64,000 nt of DNA from Chitinophaga japonensis (GTDB taxonomy: Bacteria > Bacteroidota > Bacteroidia > Chitinophagales > Chitinophagaceae): NCBI RefSeq assembly GCF_007830125.1, contig NZ_VLLG01000002.1, positions 320,985 through 384,984 on the forward strand. Direction: 5' to 3'. The position numbers and the translations under genes were made by a program. The notes beneath the pieces were generated by a model. It was not told where the DNA came from. It saw only the letters and a program-made list of their open reading frames with translations, and did not search any database. Below, piece after piece: positions 1-7,995 of this stretch; the first letter of the stretch is position 1, and each line of letters opens with the position of its first letter.

Positions 1-1546
1 TATAAGCCAGCCAGGCATTGGTCCAGTAATAGTCACTGTTAGGATTCTGTCCGCTGAGCAGGATGTTGTTTTTCAGGAAGTCGCGCAGGTTATCGGAAAC
101 GTCTACACGATACAGCAGGTCCAGGGAGTCTTTTACCAGCGCTACCGGGTCAGAAGGATCGGACAACTGGTCTGCAAAGGCCAGCACATCTATGCTCAAT
201 CCCATGGCGCCCTGGCCGCTGACCAGCATATCGGAGAACATATTGCGTTTAGGGAAGGTATCTGTATTGATCCACAGCTCGTGGAACTGCGGCTCCTGGT
301 AATAGGCATCCCAACCGGCTACCAGCGGCGGGTCGCCGATATTCTGCAGCATACGGGCGGCGGTATCCTGCACGTAGTGCCAGGCATCGTACGCCATGCT
401 GTAGTCTGAAGCAGGCGGGAACTGCACGCTGAACTCCCGGCAGAGGCCCACGCAGAAATCGATGGGGCTTTTGATCAGGCAGGACATGTTCAGGGGATCG
501 TAGAAATGCTCGCTCCTGAACAGGGTACTGAGCACCGGCAGTATTTCATAATTGTTGTTGCGGAAAATGTCTGCCAGCGGCGCAATGACGTTCTGCTCCA
601 CCGCATCATCTATCTTGTAGTAGATGAAGTAGCGGTATATCTTCCGCACGATGAACCTGGCGGCTTCCGGCTGGGAGAAGATGATATCCAGCAGGTCATT
701 CAGCTCCTGGCGGCCATTGGGCCCGGTTCTGCCGGTTACCTGCTGCTCGCCATAAAACGCAGACAGTTTTTTATTGGTAAAATCGTGCTGGGTGCTGTCG
801 AAGTAGCTGGTAATGGTATTAGAATCCACGCGGTAGCCGGTGAGCACGCGGGCAGTGGCCCTTACATCCTCCTCGGTATAATGGGAGTCCGGTCCTTTAC
901 CTACGGTAAAGAGCTCGTGCAGCTCGCGGGCGTAGTTCTCGTCCGGGGCTTCCTTGCCGTTCAGGTAACCGTTGAGGTATATCAGCATGGCAGGGTCCAG
1001 AGTAATGGCCTCTGTCATGGTCTTAAAGTTGCCCAGGGCATATTGCCGCAGGGTGGCGTTGTATTTATACACATACCGCAGATCTGTTACGGTTTGCGTT
1101 TCAGTAACGAAGTGGTTGTGCCAGAAAAGCACCATTTTTTCGTGTATGCTTCTGGGTTGGTTGAGCATTACGCCCAGCCACCAGGCTTTATAGGAGTTGC
1201 GACGATTCTGGTCCAGCTCATCATCATCCGTGTAGGACGCTGAGTTGACCCAGGTAGCGCCGGGCGCGATACCCGTAGCGTCGTTACCGTAGTTGTTGAC
1301 GGGCGGTTGCGGGGCAGTAGCCTGCGGTGTGAGCAGGGCGTCTACAGCCTGGTCCATGGTCATTCCTTTTGCCCAGGCAAGATCTGCCGGTGAGGCGCCG
1401 AACAATGCACGTTTGAGCAAATGCACTGCCTGCGGCGTATCAAAGGTGCCGGTATAAGGACTGATCCCGGTAGTGGTACGGCCAAAGGAGGCTTTCACCG
1501 TTTTCCGGCGGGCAGGGGATAAAGTGAGGAATTGTCTGCGATCCAT
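1..1546 (-). CDS. DUF1800 family secreted protein, C-terminus beyond window
   Basis: Read on the minus strand, 515 codons are open from an ATG at 1546 to the window edge, so the C-terminus is missing. The start MDRRQFLTLSP looks like a short twin-arginine-type leader. The body has the features of the DUF1800 family: KRALFGASPADLAWAKG near the start, then WHNHFVTE, NGKEAPDENYARELHELFTVG, and RVLTGYRVD. Family knowledge: DUF1800 proteins are usually paired with a downstream DUF1501 protein and exported; their biochemical role is not established. Here the partner, if present, would lie to the left of the window. The start has no gene close upstream; about 380 bases separate it from the promoter of the divergent RNA gene. 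Family assignment is fairly firm; function is unknown. Confidence 0.85.
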   Translation of the reverse strand, partial: MDRRQFLTLSPARRKTVKASFGRTTTGISPYTGTFDTPQAVHLLKRALFGASPADLAWAKGMTMDQAVDALLTPQATAPQPPVNNYGNDATGIAPGATWVNSASYTDDDELDQNRRNSYKAWWLGVMLNQPRSIHEKMVLFWHNHFVTETQTVTDLRYVYKYNATLRQYALGNFKTMTEAITLDPAMLIYLNGYLNGKEAPDENYARELHELFTVGKGPDSHYTEEDVRATARVLTGYRVDSNTITSYFDSTQHDFTNKKLSAFYGEQQVTGRTGPNGRQELNDLLDIIFSQPEAARFIVRKIYRYFIYYKIDDAVEQNVIAPLADIFRNNNYEILPVLSTLFRSEHFYDPLNMSCLIKSPIDFCVGLCREFSVQFPPASDYSMAYDAWHYVQDTAARMLQNIGDPPLVAGWDAYYQEPQFHELWINTDTFPKRNMFSDMLVSGQGAMGLSIDVLAFADQLSDPSDPVALVKDSLDLLYRVDVSDNLRDFLKNNILLSGQNPNSDYYWTNAWLAY

Positions 1547-1928
1547 ATTGTTACAGGATATGGTTATAGCGGATTATGTTATGGCGATATAGATAACGGC
1601 ACCAAATTAGTAAATTTTTTAATTTATAGGGATTATTTTATTTGAAAAAATGGAGAAGGAAGTAAAGGCGTGTGGGAACGATGACAATGGTGATAATTGT
1701 ATACTATTGTGAACCAAAATGTCTGAAGCGCAGAATTTTAAAAAAGAGGCTACTTTAAGTAGTACTTTTTTTGATTTTCTCCGCTTTTATTAAGGTAAAA
1801 ACTCTCGCTGTTACATTGTCGGTGAGCAATATTTTGGTGGAAAAATGTTTATGCAAAAAAAATTCTCATCTTAATGAGCATCAGTCAACTGTCTTAGGGT
1901 AATTTACCTCTTACTTGAGAAATTTCTT
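1547..1928. other. Intergenic region upstream of the DUF1800 gene
   Basis: AT-rich sequence between the DUF1800 start and the promoter of the RNA gene. I see no convincing ORF. A small hairpin (CTCAT-ctta-ATGAG, about 1866-1879) and a weak CTAC/GTAG stem before a T-run (about 1749-1772) are present, but neither can be assigned. The DUF1800 promoter should lie here. Confidence 0.5.
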
Positions 1929-1959
1929 TTTGTTCAAAATGGGTTCTTTTTTATTTTTG
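1929..1959 (+). promoter_or_regulatory. Bacteroidota-type promoter of the structured RNA gene
   Basis: TTTG at 1929-1932 is followed after exactly 19 bases by TATTTTTG at 1952-1959. This matches the Bacteroidota housekeeping consensus (-33 TTTG, spacer about 19-21, -7 TAnnTTTG) at every fixed position. Transcription would start near 1965-1968, just before the 5' strand of the closing helix at 1972. The placement is the main reason to read the downstream stretch as a dedicated transcript. Confidence 0.7.
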
Positions 1960-2057
1960 ATGATCTTTTTTTGTTGCGGAATAATTTGATTTCTCGGCTG
2001 TGCTGAGATAAAAAAACTGAATAAGGGACTTAACATTCCCCTTACTCAGTAATAACT

Positions 2058-2171
2058 ATGAAAACAAAAAAAGATGCGCCTGTTAACAGGCGCAAAAAAA
2101 GTGTCGGATTTTTTTCATTCCGGTTTCGCCGGATGTTTTCGTTGTTCTTCTTTTGGCGAAGTAAAGAATAA
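2058..2171 (+). CDS. Possible 37-residue basic peptide inside the structured RNA
   Basis: ATG at 2058 to TAA at 2169-2171. The peptide starts MKTKKDAPVNRRKKSVGFF and ends FFFWRSKE: a lysine/arginine-rich N-terminal half, then a Phe-rich hydrophobic stretch broken by RFRR. The ATG lies 7 bases after the 12-bp hairpin at 2016-2050, and the stop codon ends directly before the 3' strand of the closing helix. No clear Shine-Dalgarno is visible, which is common in this phylum. The palindromic GCGCCT/AGGCGC hairpin is part of the coding sequence, so RNA structure rather than protein may be what is selected. It could be a membrane-active peptide, a leader peptide or chance. Confidence 0.3.
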   Translation: MKTKKDAPVNRRKKSVGFFSFRFRRMFSLFFFWRSKE

Positions 2172-2204
2172 CAAATTCCGCAACACTCGTATCACTTAAG
2201 CAAT

Positions 2205-2240
2205 ACCCTTGGGTTTCTACTCAAGGGTTTTTATTTTGAT
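2205..2240 (+). terminator. Intrinsic terminator of the structured RNA
   Basis: ACCCTTG (2205-2211), a 10-base loop, then CAAGGGT (2222-2228), running directly into TTTTATTTTG. It is oriented for plus-strand transcription and lies about 20 bases after the closing helix of the RNA. The next gene starts more than 400 bases further on. Confidence 0.75.
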
Positions 2241-2677
2241 AATAAAATTCTCAAAATAAAACCAACCATTTGTTAACTCCTGGTTAATGCAAATATAAAT
2301 TTGCAAAATGATAATCACAATATCAATACGAAACAATCTGGAACATATATTTGTTAACAAGTCGTTAACATAACTATCTATCTATTTATCAATGCATTAA
2401 TTATTAAGCACTTACCGTCTTCTTATATATTGTTAATATAGTACCATTATTTGTTAATATACAATCACACTCCTCTTCGGTCTACTCCTGTAGCTGGTCA
2501 GCTTTTACTTCTTCCGAAAATTATTCGTATTATCGCATTGACAACTAGGTGATCATTATTGAATTTGTATTTTACTATTGTAAATAAATATGTTATACAT
2601 CTTTACTTTCTCAATGCAATATACAATACTCTGTAAAATAGCCCAATAACAATACAGTATTCTGTACATTTTTTTAA
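2241..2677. other. AT-rich control region of the S24 repressor
   Basis: No ORF of note. The region is strongly AT-rich and has several TTGTTAA/TTAACA motifs (for example around 2270-2280, 2350-2370, 2430-2460). Its last 60 bases hold the two operator-like elements described separately. TTTAC-tatt-GTAAA at 2571-2584 has the same 5-4-5 geometry and central tetranucleotide as the second operator and might be a third, weaker site. Confidence 0.5.
2622..2666 (+). promoter_or_regulatory. Tandem operators TACAR-N4-CTGTA before the S24 repressor
   Basis: Two related 14-bp dyads: TACAATACTCTGTA at 2622-2635 and TACAGTATTCTGTA at 2653-2666. Their arms are TACAG/CTGTA, with one mismatch in the first. 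They are 31 bp apart start to start, about three helical turns, so dimers could sit on the same face of the DNA. The second ends 11 bases before the repressor start codon. The layout fits autorepression by the adjacent LexA/CI-like protein. The binding itself is inferred. Confidence 0.65.
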
Positions 2678-3478
2678 ATGGAAAGTGTAACCAAAAGATT
2701 CATAGAATTTTACAAGTATCTCGAATCAAAAGGGTTAATTAAGAATGCAACCGATTTTGAAAGGCGGACCGGTGTTAGTAAGTCAATGGTTACAGAATTA
2801 ATAAAAAGCAGAACTAAAGTTGGCCCCATTACACTTTACAAGACCTTATCAAAATTTGATCAGTTGGATTGCAACTGGTTATTTCATGGAAAGGGGAAAA
2901 TGTTGGTATCTGATAATCTTTCCCTGCCTGACAACGACATTCCCACAATAGTTACCGTAGATAATGAAGGAAAGGATAATGTCCTATACGTTAATGTAAA
3001 AGCCGCAGCCGGTTATTTGAGCGGGTATGCCGACCCTGAATTTATAGCCTCCTTGCCGGCTTTTAGCTTGCCTCAGTTAAAAGATGGTACTTACCGTATG
3101 TTTGAAGTGAATGGACACTCTATGTATCCTACTTATCATGATAAAGATATTGTCATATGCCAATTCGCCAGCCGTTCCCGTATAAAAAGTAATCAACCCT
3201 ATGTAGTAGTAACCAAGCAGGATGGCCTTTTAGTAAAGCGGGCTTTTAATCGTGTAAAAGAAGAAGGAAAGATTTTTTTGCTATCGGATAATCAAACCAT
3301 TAAAGATGAATACCCGATCATACCATTGGACGCCGAAGATATCCTGGAAATGTGGAAGGTAGTCTGGTCCATTAGTCCTCAAACAGAAGCTCGTACTGAC
3401 ATTCGCTCCACGATTGATGAAATGAAAGCTATTATTGCCAGACTGGAAGAACAATTAAAACATACAGATCACGAATAG
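2678..3478 (+). CDS. LexA/CI-like transcriptional repressor (HTH + S24 peptidase)
   Basis: 266 residues. Residues 1-75 look like a helix-turn-helix of the phage CI kind (NATDFERRTGVSKSMVTELI; then LDCNWLFHGKGKM, typical of Bacteroidota XRE-S24 proteins). Residues 105-235 form an S24/LexA-type autoprotease: an Ala-Gly cleavage site at 111-112 in AAAGYL, the nucleophile Ser148 in NGHSMYPT, and the general base Lys187 in LLVKRAF. A C-terminal helix (RSTIDEMKAIIARLEEQL) could form a coiled coil. Family knowledge: such proteins cleave themselves when RecA filaments form and so derepress their targets. Twin operators directly upstream suggest it controls itself. No phage genes flank it, so it could be a host damage or stress regulator. 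Targets other than itself are unknown. Confidence 0.88.
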   Translation: MESVTKRFIEFYKYLESKGLIKNATDFERRTGVSKSMVTELIKSRTKVGPITLYKTLSKFDQLDCNWLFHGKGKMLVSDNLSLPDNDIPTIVTVDNEGKDNVLYVNVKAAAGYLSGYADPEFIASLPAFSLPQLKDGTYRMFEVNGHSMYPTYHDKDIVICQFASRSRIKSNQPYVVVTKQDGLLVKRAFNRVKEEGKIFLLSDNQTIKDEYPIIPLDAEDILEMWKVVWSISPQTEARTDIRSTIDEMKAIIARLEEQLKHTDHE

Positions 3479-3499
3479 CCCTTGCCATTGTCGACAGGC

Positions 3500-3952
3500 T
3501 CACACTCCCTCATCCAGCAGCCTCCGGTGATAATTCACCTGCCCTAAATGATACGCCAGATGCGTAGCCAGGTGCACCAGGAAATAGCCGGTGGACATTT
3601 TTTCTTTGAACACCACTAAGGGATATTCCTTATCCAGGTCGGCGTCTGTAAGCTGGTCCAGTGCGGCGTCCACCACATCGGCAGTAGCAGCTATCCTTTC
3701 CAGCAACTCCTGTTTGGGAACATCTTTCAGGGAAAACTCTTCCGGCCGGTTCCTGACATAGCCGGTTTTACCGATTTCCGCGCCGATAAAAGCATTGAGG
3801 TTACCGACCAGGTGCAGGCAGAGATTACCGCCGCAGTTGGCGATCCCTTTTTCTATATGCCAGAGCTGTTGCTCGCTGTTGTAGGCAGCTATCTCTTCTT
3901 TGAGCTTTTCCAGGTCGCGGCGGAACATGGCCTTCAATACGGGAATCAACAT
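3500..3952 (-). CDS. DinB-superfamily protein (DUF1572-like)
   Basis: The ORF is open from 3994, but the ATG at 3952 (MLIPVLKAMFRRDLEKL) gives the usual family start, so about 150 residues are annotated. The fold is a four-helix bundle with metal-binding histidines: one in LCLHLVGNLNAFIG, and the C-terminal cluster HLATHLAYHLGQVNYHRR, typical of DinB/YfiT-like proteins. Family knowledge: members bind a metal and several are bacillithiol- or mycothiol-linked transferases, but DUF1572 members have no settled reaction. The gene ends 50 bases before the permease start on the same strand, so it may be co-transcribed behind it. Confident of family, not of substrate. Confidence 0.85.
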   Translation of the reverse strand: MLIPVLKAMFRRDLEKLKEEIAAYNSEQQLWHIEKGIANCGGNLCLHLVGNLNAFIGAEIGKTGYVRNRPEEFSLKDVPKQELLERIAATADVVDAALDQLTDADLDKEYPLVVFKEKMSTGYFLVHLATHLAYHLGQVNYHRRLLDEGV

Positions 3953-4001
3953 ACGTTGTTTTTCACGCAAGATACGACATGCTGCTTTTAACAACGCCCT
4001 G

Positions 4002-6461
4002 CTATTCTGACCGCAGGCTCTTCACGGGGTTCATCAGCGCGGCCCGTACAGCCTGTGTGCTTACCGTCAGCAATGCTGTGATCACGGCAAAAGCGCCGGC
4101 TGCTGCGAATATCCAGCCGCTGATCTGCACCCGGTAGGCAAAATCATCCAGCCACCGGTGCATGCAGTACCAGGCAAGCGGACTGGCTATCAATATGGCG
4201 ATCAGCACCAGGCGGATAAAATCCTTTGAGAGCATGGCGGTAATATTTAACACGGATGCGCCCAGCACTTTGCGGATACCGATCTCGCGGGTACGCTGCT
4301 GGGCGGCAAAAGCGGCCAGACCCAGCAGTCCCAGGCAGGAGATGAATATGGCAATGGCAGTAAACGAGCTGACTATACGGGAAGTGCGGGCCTCTGCCTG
4401 GTAATTATGCTGGAAATCCTGGTCCAGGAAAGTATACTCAAAAGGCTCATCCGGGCAGAGGGTCTGCCACTGGCGGGATAAAAACTGCAGCGCTTCATCT
4501 ACCCGCGCTGCCTGTACGTGTACCACCAGGTAGTTATAGTAGTCATTCCTGCTCAGGAAGAACAGGTAGGGCCGGATGGGATGGCGCAGGTCCTGGAAAT
4601 GAAAATCCTTTACCACGCCTACGATCTCGTAGGTTTCGGACACCTGCTCTTTTAGCTCCCACTTCAGCTTTTGCCCGATGGCCTTATCCGGCGGTATGGA
4701 CAGCTCCCGCAGCGCGGCTTCATTCACCACGATCCGGCCGCTGGTATCGCTCATGAACTTTTCGGAAAACATGCGCCCCTGCAATAGCCGGAAGCCCATC
4801 ATCTGCATAAAACCGGGAGCCACCCAGTTGGCATTGATATGCTTCCCTTCCGCCACTGTTTCCTCCGCCTTGTGCACACTGAAATTCTGCGGGTTGAAAA
4901 TACCGGGATAGGACATGGCGCCGGCTGCACCGGCTACCAGGTGGCTCTGCAGCACGCTGTTGCGGAGCGGCGTATAGGCGTTGTGCGCATCCTCCGTGCG
5001 AAGGGGAATGACGATCTGCTGGTCTTTTGTAAAACCCAGGGGCTTGTTGCGCAGAAACTGCATCTGCTCCCGGATCATCAGGGTGGCCAGCACCAGGCCA
5101 ATGGAAATCACAAACTGGAATACCACCAGGGCCCTGCGCAGCGCGACAGCGGACATCGCATTGACAAACCTTCCTTTCAGCACCTGCACAGGATTGAAAA
5201 CAGAAAGGTAAAATGCTGGATAGCTGCCGGCCAGCAGGCCCGTTAAAAGCGCCAGGGCCACAAATCCTCCCAGGATATCCGGCGCGAGCAGTACAGCGGC
5301 GCTGAGTGTTTTATCCGTCAGTTGATTGAACAATGGCAGCGCCAGGAGCACCATGCACACCGCCATTAGCAAGGCCGCGAACGCCAGGAGAACGGCTTCC
5401 CCCAGGAACTGCCTGACCAGGGACCCTTTGTCTGCACCCATTACCTTCCGGACGCCAACTTCGGCAGCGCGACGCACGGAGCGCGCGGTGGACAGGTTCA
5501 TAAAGTTAATGCAGGCAATGAGGAGCGTAAGCAGGGCAATACTGCCCAGGATATAGAGATAGGTGCTGCTGCTGGTGGGCGTCACCACATTATCCAGCTT
5601 GTCGTAAAGGTGCACATCCGTTACGGGTAAGAGGGAGAGCTGCTTCGTATAGCCCGCCGCCGCCAGGTCTTTATTGGCATGCCTTTCCATAAAAGCCGGG
5701 AACTTGCCTTCCAGCTTTTGGGCGTCTGCACCGGGACGGAGGCGCAGGTAGGTCACGAACATATTGTTAAAGGAGAAGTTGAGCGGACGGCTGCGGAGGA
5801 ACTCCCCTACCCAGCCGGCGGACATCGGTACAAAAAACCGGGCGTTGATATGCGAGCGATGGCTTTCATCCCTGTATACCCCCGTTACTCTAAACAGCGC
5901 GCCGCCGCCGGTATCACCGCCTACTGTGATGGTTTTGCCCAGGGCCGTCGCATTCCCGAAGAGCTTGCGGGCCAGCGGCAGGGATAATACGATGGCATCA
6001 GGGTCGCGCAAAGCTGTGGCAGGACTGCCTTCCGTGAAATGATAAGTAAAAAGGTCGAAGAAGGTGCTGTCTACATTATATCCCCTGGTTTCATAGAACG
6101 AGCGTACCGGTTGGTCGGCTTCCTTTACCTGCAGCAATATCCTGGAGTCTATCACATTTTCCCAGAGCCTGGCCACCTGGGCCACTTCGGGGAATTCCGC
6201 TTTAAGGGCGGGGCCATATGCGCCGGAGATGGTGGTCAGGTCATGGAGATCCCCGCCGGAGAGGCTTCCGCCTTTGCTTTTAAGGAAATACAGTTCCCGG
6301 GCATGCTGCTGGTGCCTGTCGTACAGCAGCTCACTGCGGATGTACATCCATAAAAGCATGCAACAGGTCATACCTATTGCCAGGCCAAATATGTTGATGG
6401 CGGAAAACAGCTTGTTCCGGCGCAGATTCCGTATGGCGATCCTGAAATAGTTCTGTAGCAT
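4002..6461 (-). CDS. ABC transporter permease, MacB/FtsX type (double module)
   Basis: About 819 residues from the ATG at 6461 (MLQNYFRIAIRNLRRNKLFS, the usual start of this family); an upstream in-frame ATG at 6485 gives an atypical leader. Architecture: a first TM helix near residue 20 (AINIFGLAIGMTCCMLLWMY), a MacB-type periplasmic domain, three FtsX helices around 300-420 with the marker TARSVRRAAEVGVRKVMGADKGSL, then a second periplasmic domain and FtsX block with RTREIGIRKVLGASVLNI near the end. This duplicated 800-residue form is common in Bacteroidota and usually works with a separate ATPase; none is seen next to it. Family knowledge: such permeases act as mechanotransducers or in export of lipoproteins, peptides or drugs. 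The substrate cannot be told from sequence. Confidence 0.93.
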   Translation of the reverse strand: MLQNYFRIAIRNLRRNKLFSAINIFGLAIGMTCCMLLWMYIRSELLYDRHQQHARELYFLKSKGGSLSGGDLHDLTTISGAYGPALKAEFPEVAQVARLWENVIDSRILLQVKEADQPVRSFYETRGYNVDSTFFDLFTYHFTEGSPATALRDPDAIVLSLPLARKLFGNATALGKTITVGGDTGGGALFRVTGVYRDESHRSHINARFFVPMSAGWVGEFLRSRPLNFSFNNMFVTYLRLRPGADAQKLEGKFPAFMERHANKDLAAAGYTKQLSLLPVTDVHLYDKLDNVVTPTSSSTYLYILGSIALLTLLIACINFMNLSTARSVRRAAEVGVRKVMGADKGSLVRQFLGEAVLLAFAALLMAVCMVLLALPLFNQLTDKTLSAAVLLAPDILGGFVALALLTGLLAGSYPAFYLSVFNPVQVLKGRFVNAMSAVALRRALVVFQFVISIGLVLATLMIREQMQFLRNKPLGFTKDQQIVIPLRTEDAHNAYTPLRNSVLQSHLVAGAAGAMSYPGIFNPQNFSVHKAEETVAEGKHINANWVAPGFMQMMGFRLLQGRMFSEKFMSDTSGRIVVNEAALRELSIPPDKAIGQKLKWELKEQVSETYEIVGVVKDFHFQDLRHPIRPYLFFLSRNDYYNYLVVHVQAARVDEALQFLSRQWQTLCPDEPFEYTFLDQDFQHNYQAEARTSRIVSSFTAIAIFISCLGLLGLAAFAAQQRTREIGIRKVLGASVLNITAMLSKDFIRLVLIAILIASPLAWYCMHRWLDDFAYRVQISGWIFAAAGAFAVITALLTVSTQAVRAALMNPVKSLRSE

Positions 6462-6581
6462 AAATATGGGGCACCACCAAAGCAATGCCAGAGTAATGCG
6501 CTGTTGATAATCAAAAACATAGGTGCGTTACCGGGACAGGGAGTGTCCGCTTCCGGTCACGGCTGTTCATTCCGGGACAAT

Positions 6582-6618
6582 AGAAAACCGGCCATCACCT
6601 TTACGGTAACAGCCGGTT
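6582..6618 (-). terminator. Terminator after the thiolase gene
   Basis: On the minus strand, AACCGGC (6618-6612) pairs with GCCGGTT (6592-6586) and is followed by TTTTCT. It lies 18 bases past the thiolase stop codon. Confidence 0.6.
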
Positions 6619-6636
6619 GCAATTTATGGCAATGCA

Positions 6637-7815
6637 TTAATCTATCCGTTCTATCAGGCCGGCGATGCCTTGTCCGCCGCCCACACAGGCCGTGACGAGG
6701 CCATATTTCTTGTCCAGGCGTTTGAGATCATTCAGTATCTGCACGGTGAGCTTGGCGCCGGTACAGCCCAGGGGGTGCCCCAGGGCGATGGCCCCGCCAT
6801 TGATGTTGACAATATCGGGGTTCATGCCCAGCTCCCGGATGACGGCTACCGACTGGGAGGCAAAAGCTTCGTTAAGCTCCACCAGGTCTACATCCTGCAG
6901 GCTTTTGCCAGCCATTTTGAGGGCTTTGGGCACGGCGGCCACGGGGCCGATACCCATAATGCGGGGATGTACGCCGGCGGAAGCACAGGCTACCAGGCGG
7001 CCGATGGGTTTCAGGTTCAGCTCCTTCATCATGGTTTCGCTCATGACGATCACAAAGGCGGCCCCATCGGATGTTTGCGAAGAATTGCCCGCGGTAACGG
7101 AGCCGCCGGCGGCGAACACCGGTTTCAGCTTGCCCAGCGCCTCCGGTGAGGTGTCGGCACGGGGACCTTCGTCGGTATCCACGGTATAGGAGCGCTTTTG
7201 CTTCTTCCCTTTCCCGTCTACATATACTTCTTCTACCGAAATGGGGAGAATGCCTTCTTTGAAATAGCCATTTTTGATGGCTTCCAGCGCTTTCTGGTGA
7301 GAACGGAGGGCAAAGGCATCCTGCTCCTCCCGGGACACTTTATACTCCCTGGCTACGGCTTCTGCGGTAAGACCCATACCCAGGTAATAATCCGGCGTGG
7401 TGCTGGCTACCTGGTAGTTGGGTACTGTTTTCCAGCCGGCAGTAGGCACCAGGCTCATGCTTTCGGTACCGCCGGCAATGATACAATGCGCCATGCCGGC
7501 CTGTATTTTGGCGGTGGCGATGGCAATGGTTTCCAGGCCGGAAGCGCAGTAACGGTTGACCGTCATGCCCGGTACCCCTTCCCCCAGCGCCCGGACAGAT
7601 ATCATGCGGCCTATCTGCAGGCCCTGCTCTGCTTCGGGCACCGCATTGCCCACGATCAGGTCGTCTACCCGGCCGGGCTCCAACTGGGGTACGCTCTTCA
7701 GCAGGCCGGTAATAACATCTACGGCCAGGTCGTCTGGCCGGTAAAAGCGAAAACCGCCGCGTTTGGCTTTGCCTACCGCGGTACGATAGCCGGCTACTAT
7801 ATAAGCTGTTTCCAT
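6637..7815 (-). CDS. fadA: Acetyl-CoA acyltransferase (thiolase)
   Basis: 392 residues, the usual length for a thiolase. It shows the acyl-enzyme cysteine in VNRYCASGLETIA (about residue 90), the GGAIALGHPLGCTGAKL block with the catalytic histidine, and the C-terminal second cysteine in TACVGGGQGIAGLIE. Reaction: thiolytic cleavage of 3-ketoacyl-CoA in beta-oxidation, or the reverse condensation of two acetyl-CoA. The sequence METAYIVAGYRTAVGKAKRGGFRFYRPDDLA at the start fits the long-chain FadA/FadI type seen in Bacteroidota better than the AtoB type, but no FadB or acyl-CoA dehydrogenase gene is adjacent to support this. A terminator follows. The gene is divergent from tRNA-Lys. Confidence 0.93.
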   Translation of the reverse strand: METAYIVAGYRTAVGKAKRGGFRFYRPDDLAVDVITGLLKSVPQLEPGRVDDLIVGNAVPEAEQGLQIGRMISVRALGEGVPGMTVNRYCASGLETIAIATAKIQAGMAHCIIAGGTESMSLVPTAGWKTVPNYQVASTTPDYYLGMGLTAEAVAREYKVSREEQDAFALRSHQKALEAIKNGYFKEGILPISVEEVYVDGKGKKQKRSYTVDTDEGPRADTSPEALGKLKPVFAAGGSVTAGNSSQTSDGAAFVIVMSETMMKELNLKPIGRLVACASAGVHPRIMGIGPVAAVPKALKMAGKSLQDVDLVELNEAFASQSVAVIRELGMNPDIVNINGGAIALGHPLGCTGAKLTVQILNDLKRLDKKYGLVTACVGGGQGIAGLIERID

Positions 7816-7868
7816 ATGATGCTCCTTTTTACGGAAAATGTCCGTTTTTTTATTTAAGTTAAATAACT

Positions 7869-7900
7869 TTTGTGAATTTTAAATCAAGGTCTTAAATTTG
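7869..7900 (+). promoter_or_regulatory. Promoter of tRNA-Lys
   Basis: TTTG at 7869-7872, a 20-base spacer, then TAAATTTG at 7893-7900: a full match to the Bacteroidota promoter consensus. Transcription would begin about 7907, 16 bases before the mature tRNA. Confidence 0.7.
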
Positions 7901-7922
7901 CAACCCTGTCAAAAAGGAAACT

Positions 7923-7984
<62 letters not shown>

Positions 7985-7995
<11 letters not shown>

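Larger units (their letters stand above)
1966..2240 (+). ncRNA. Unassigned structured RNA of about 270 nt with closing helix and terminator
   Basis: Seen in the sequence: a closing helix between 1972-1988 and 2172-2185 (11 continuous pairs, then 3 more after a 3-nt bulge). Inside it are four local hairpins: 1992-2008 (7 bp with one GU, loop UGU), 2016-2050 (12 bp with one mismatch), 2076-2093 (perfect palindrome GCGCCTGTTAACAGGCGC), and 2116-2135 (CCGG stem with a bulge). A 3' terminator hairpin follows at 2205-2228. A consensus promoter ends 6-9 bases before the predicted 5' end. It lacks the tRNA-like end of tmRNA, the conserved motifs of RNase P and the single long rod of 6S RNA, so I cannot name it. 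A 37-codon ORF lies entirely inside the closing helix, so it could instead be a structured mRNA or a dual-function RNA. Confidence 0.6.

Noticed and set aside
506..1243. 245-codon plus-strand frame at the left end
   Set aside because: Antisense to the DUF1800 gene, whose frame runs the whole way to the window edge with family motifs.
1966..2240. 6S RNA, tmRNA or a retron RNA as identity of the structured RNA
   Set aside because: Several branched hairpins instead of the 6S rod; no tRNA-like 3' end for tmRNA; no reverse transcriptase gene nearby for a retron.
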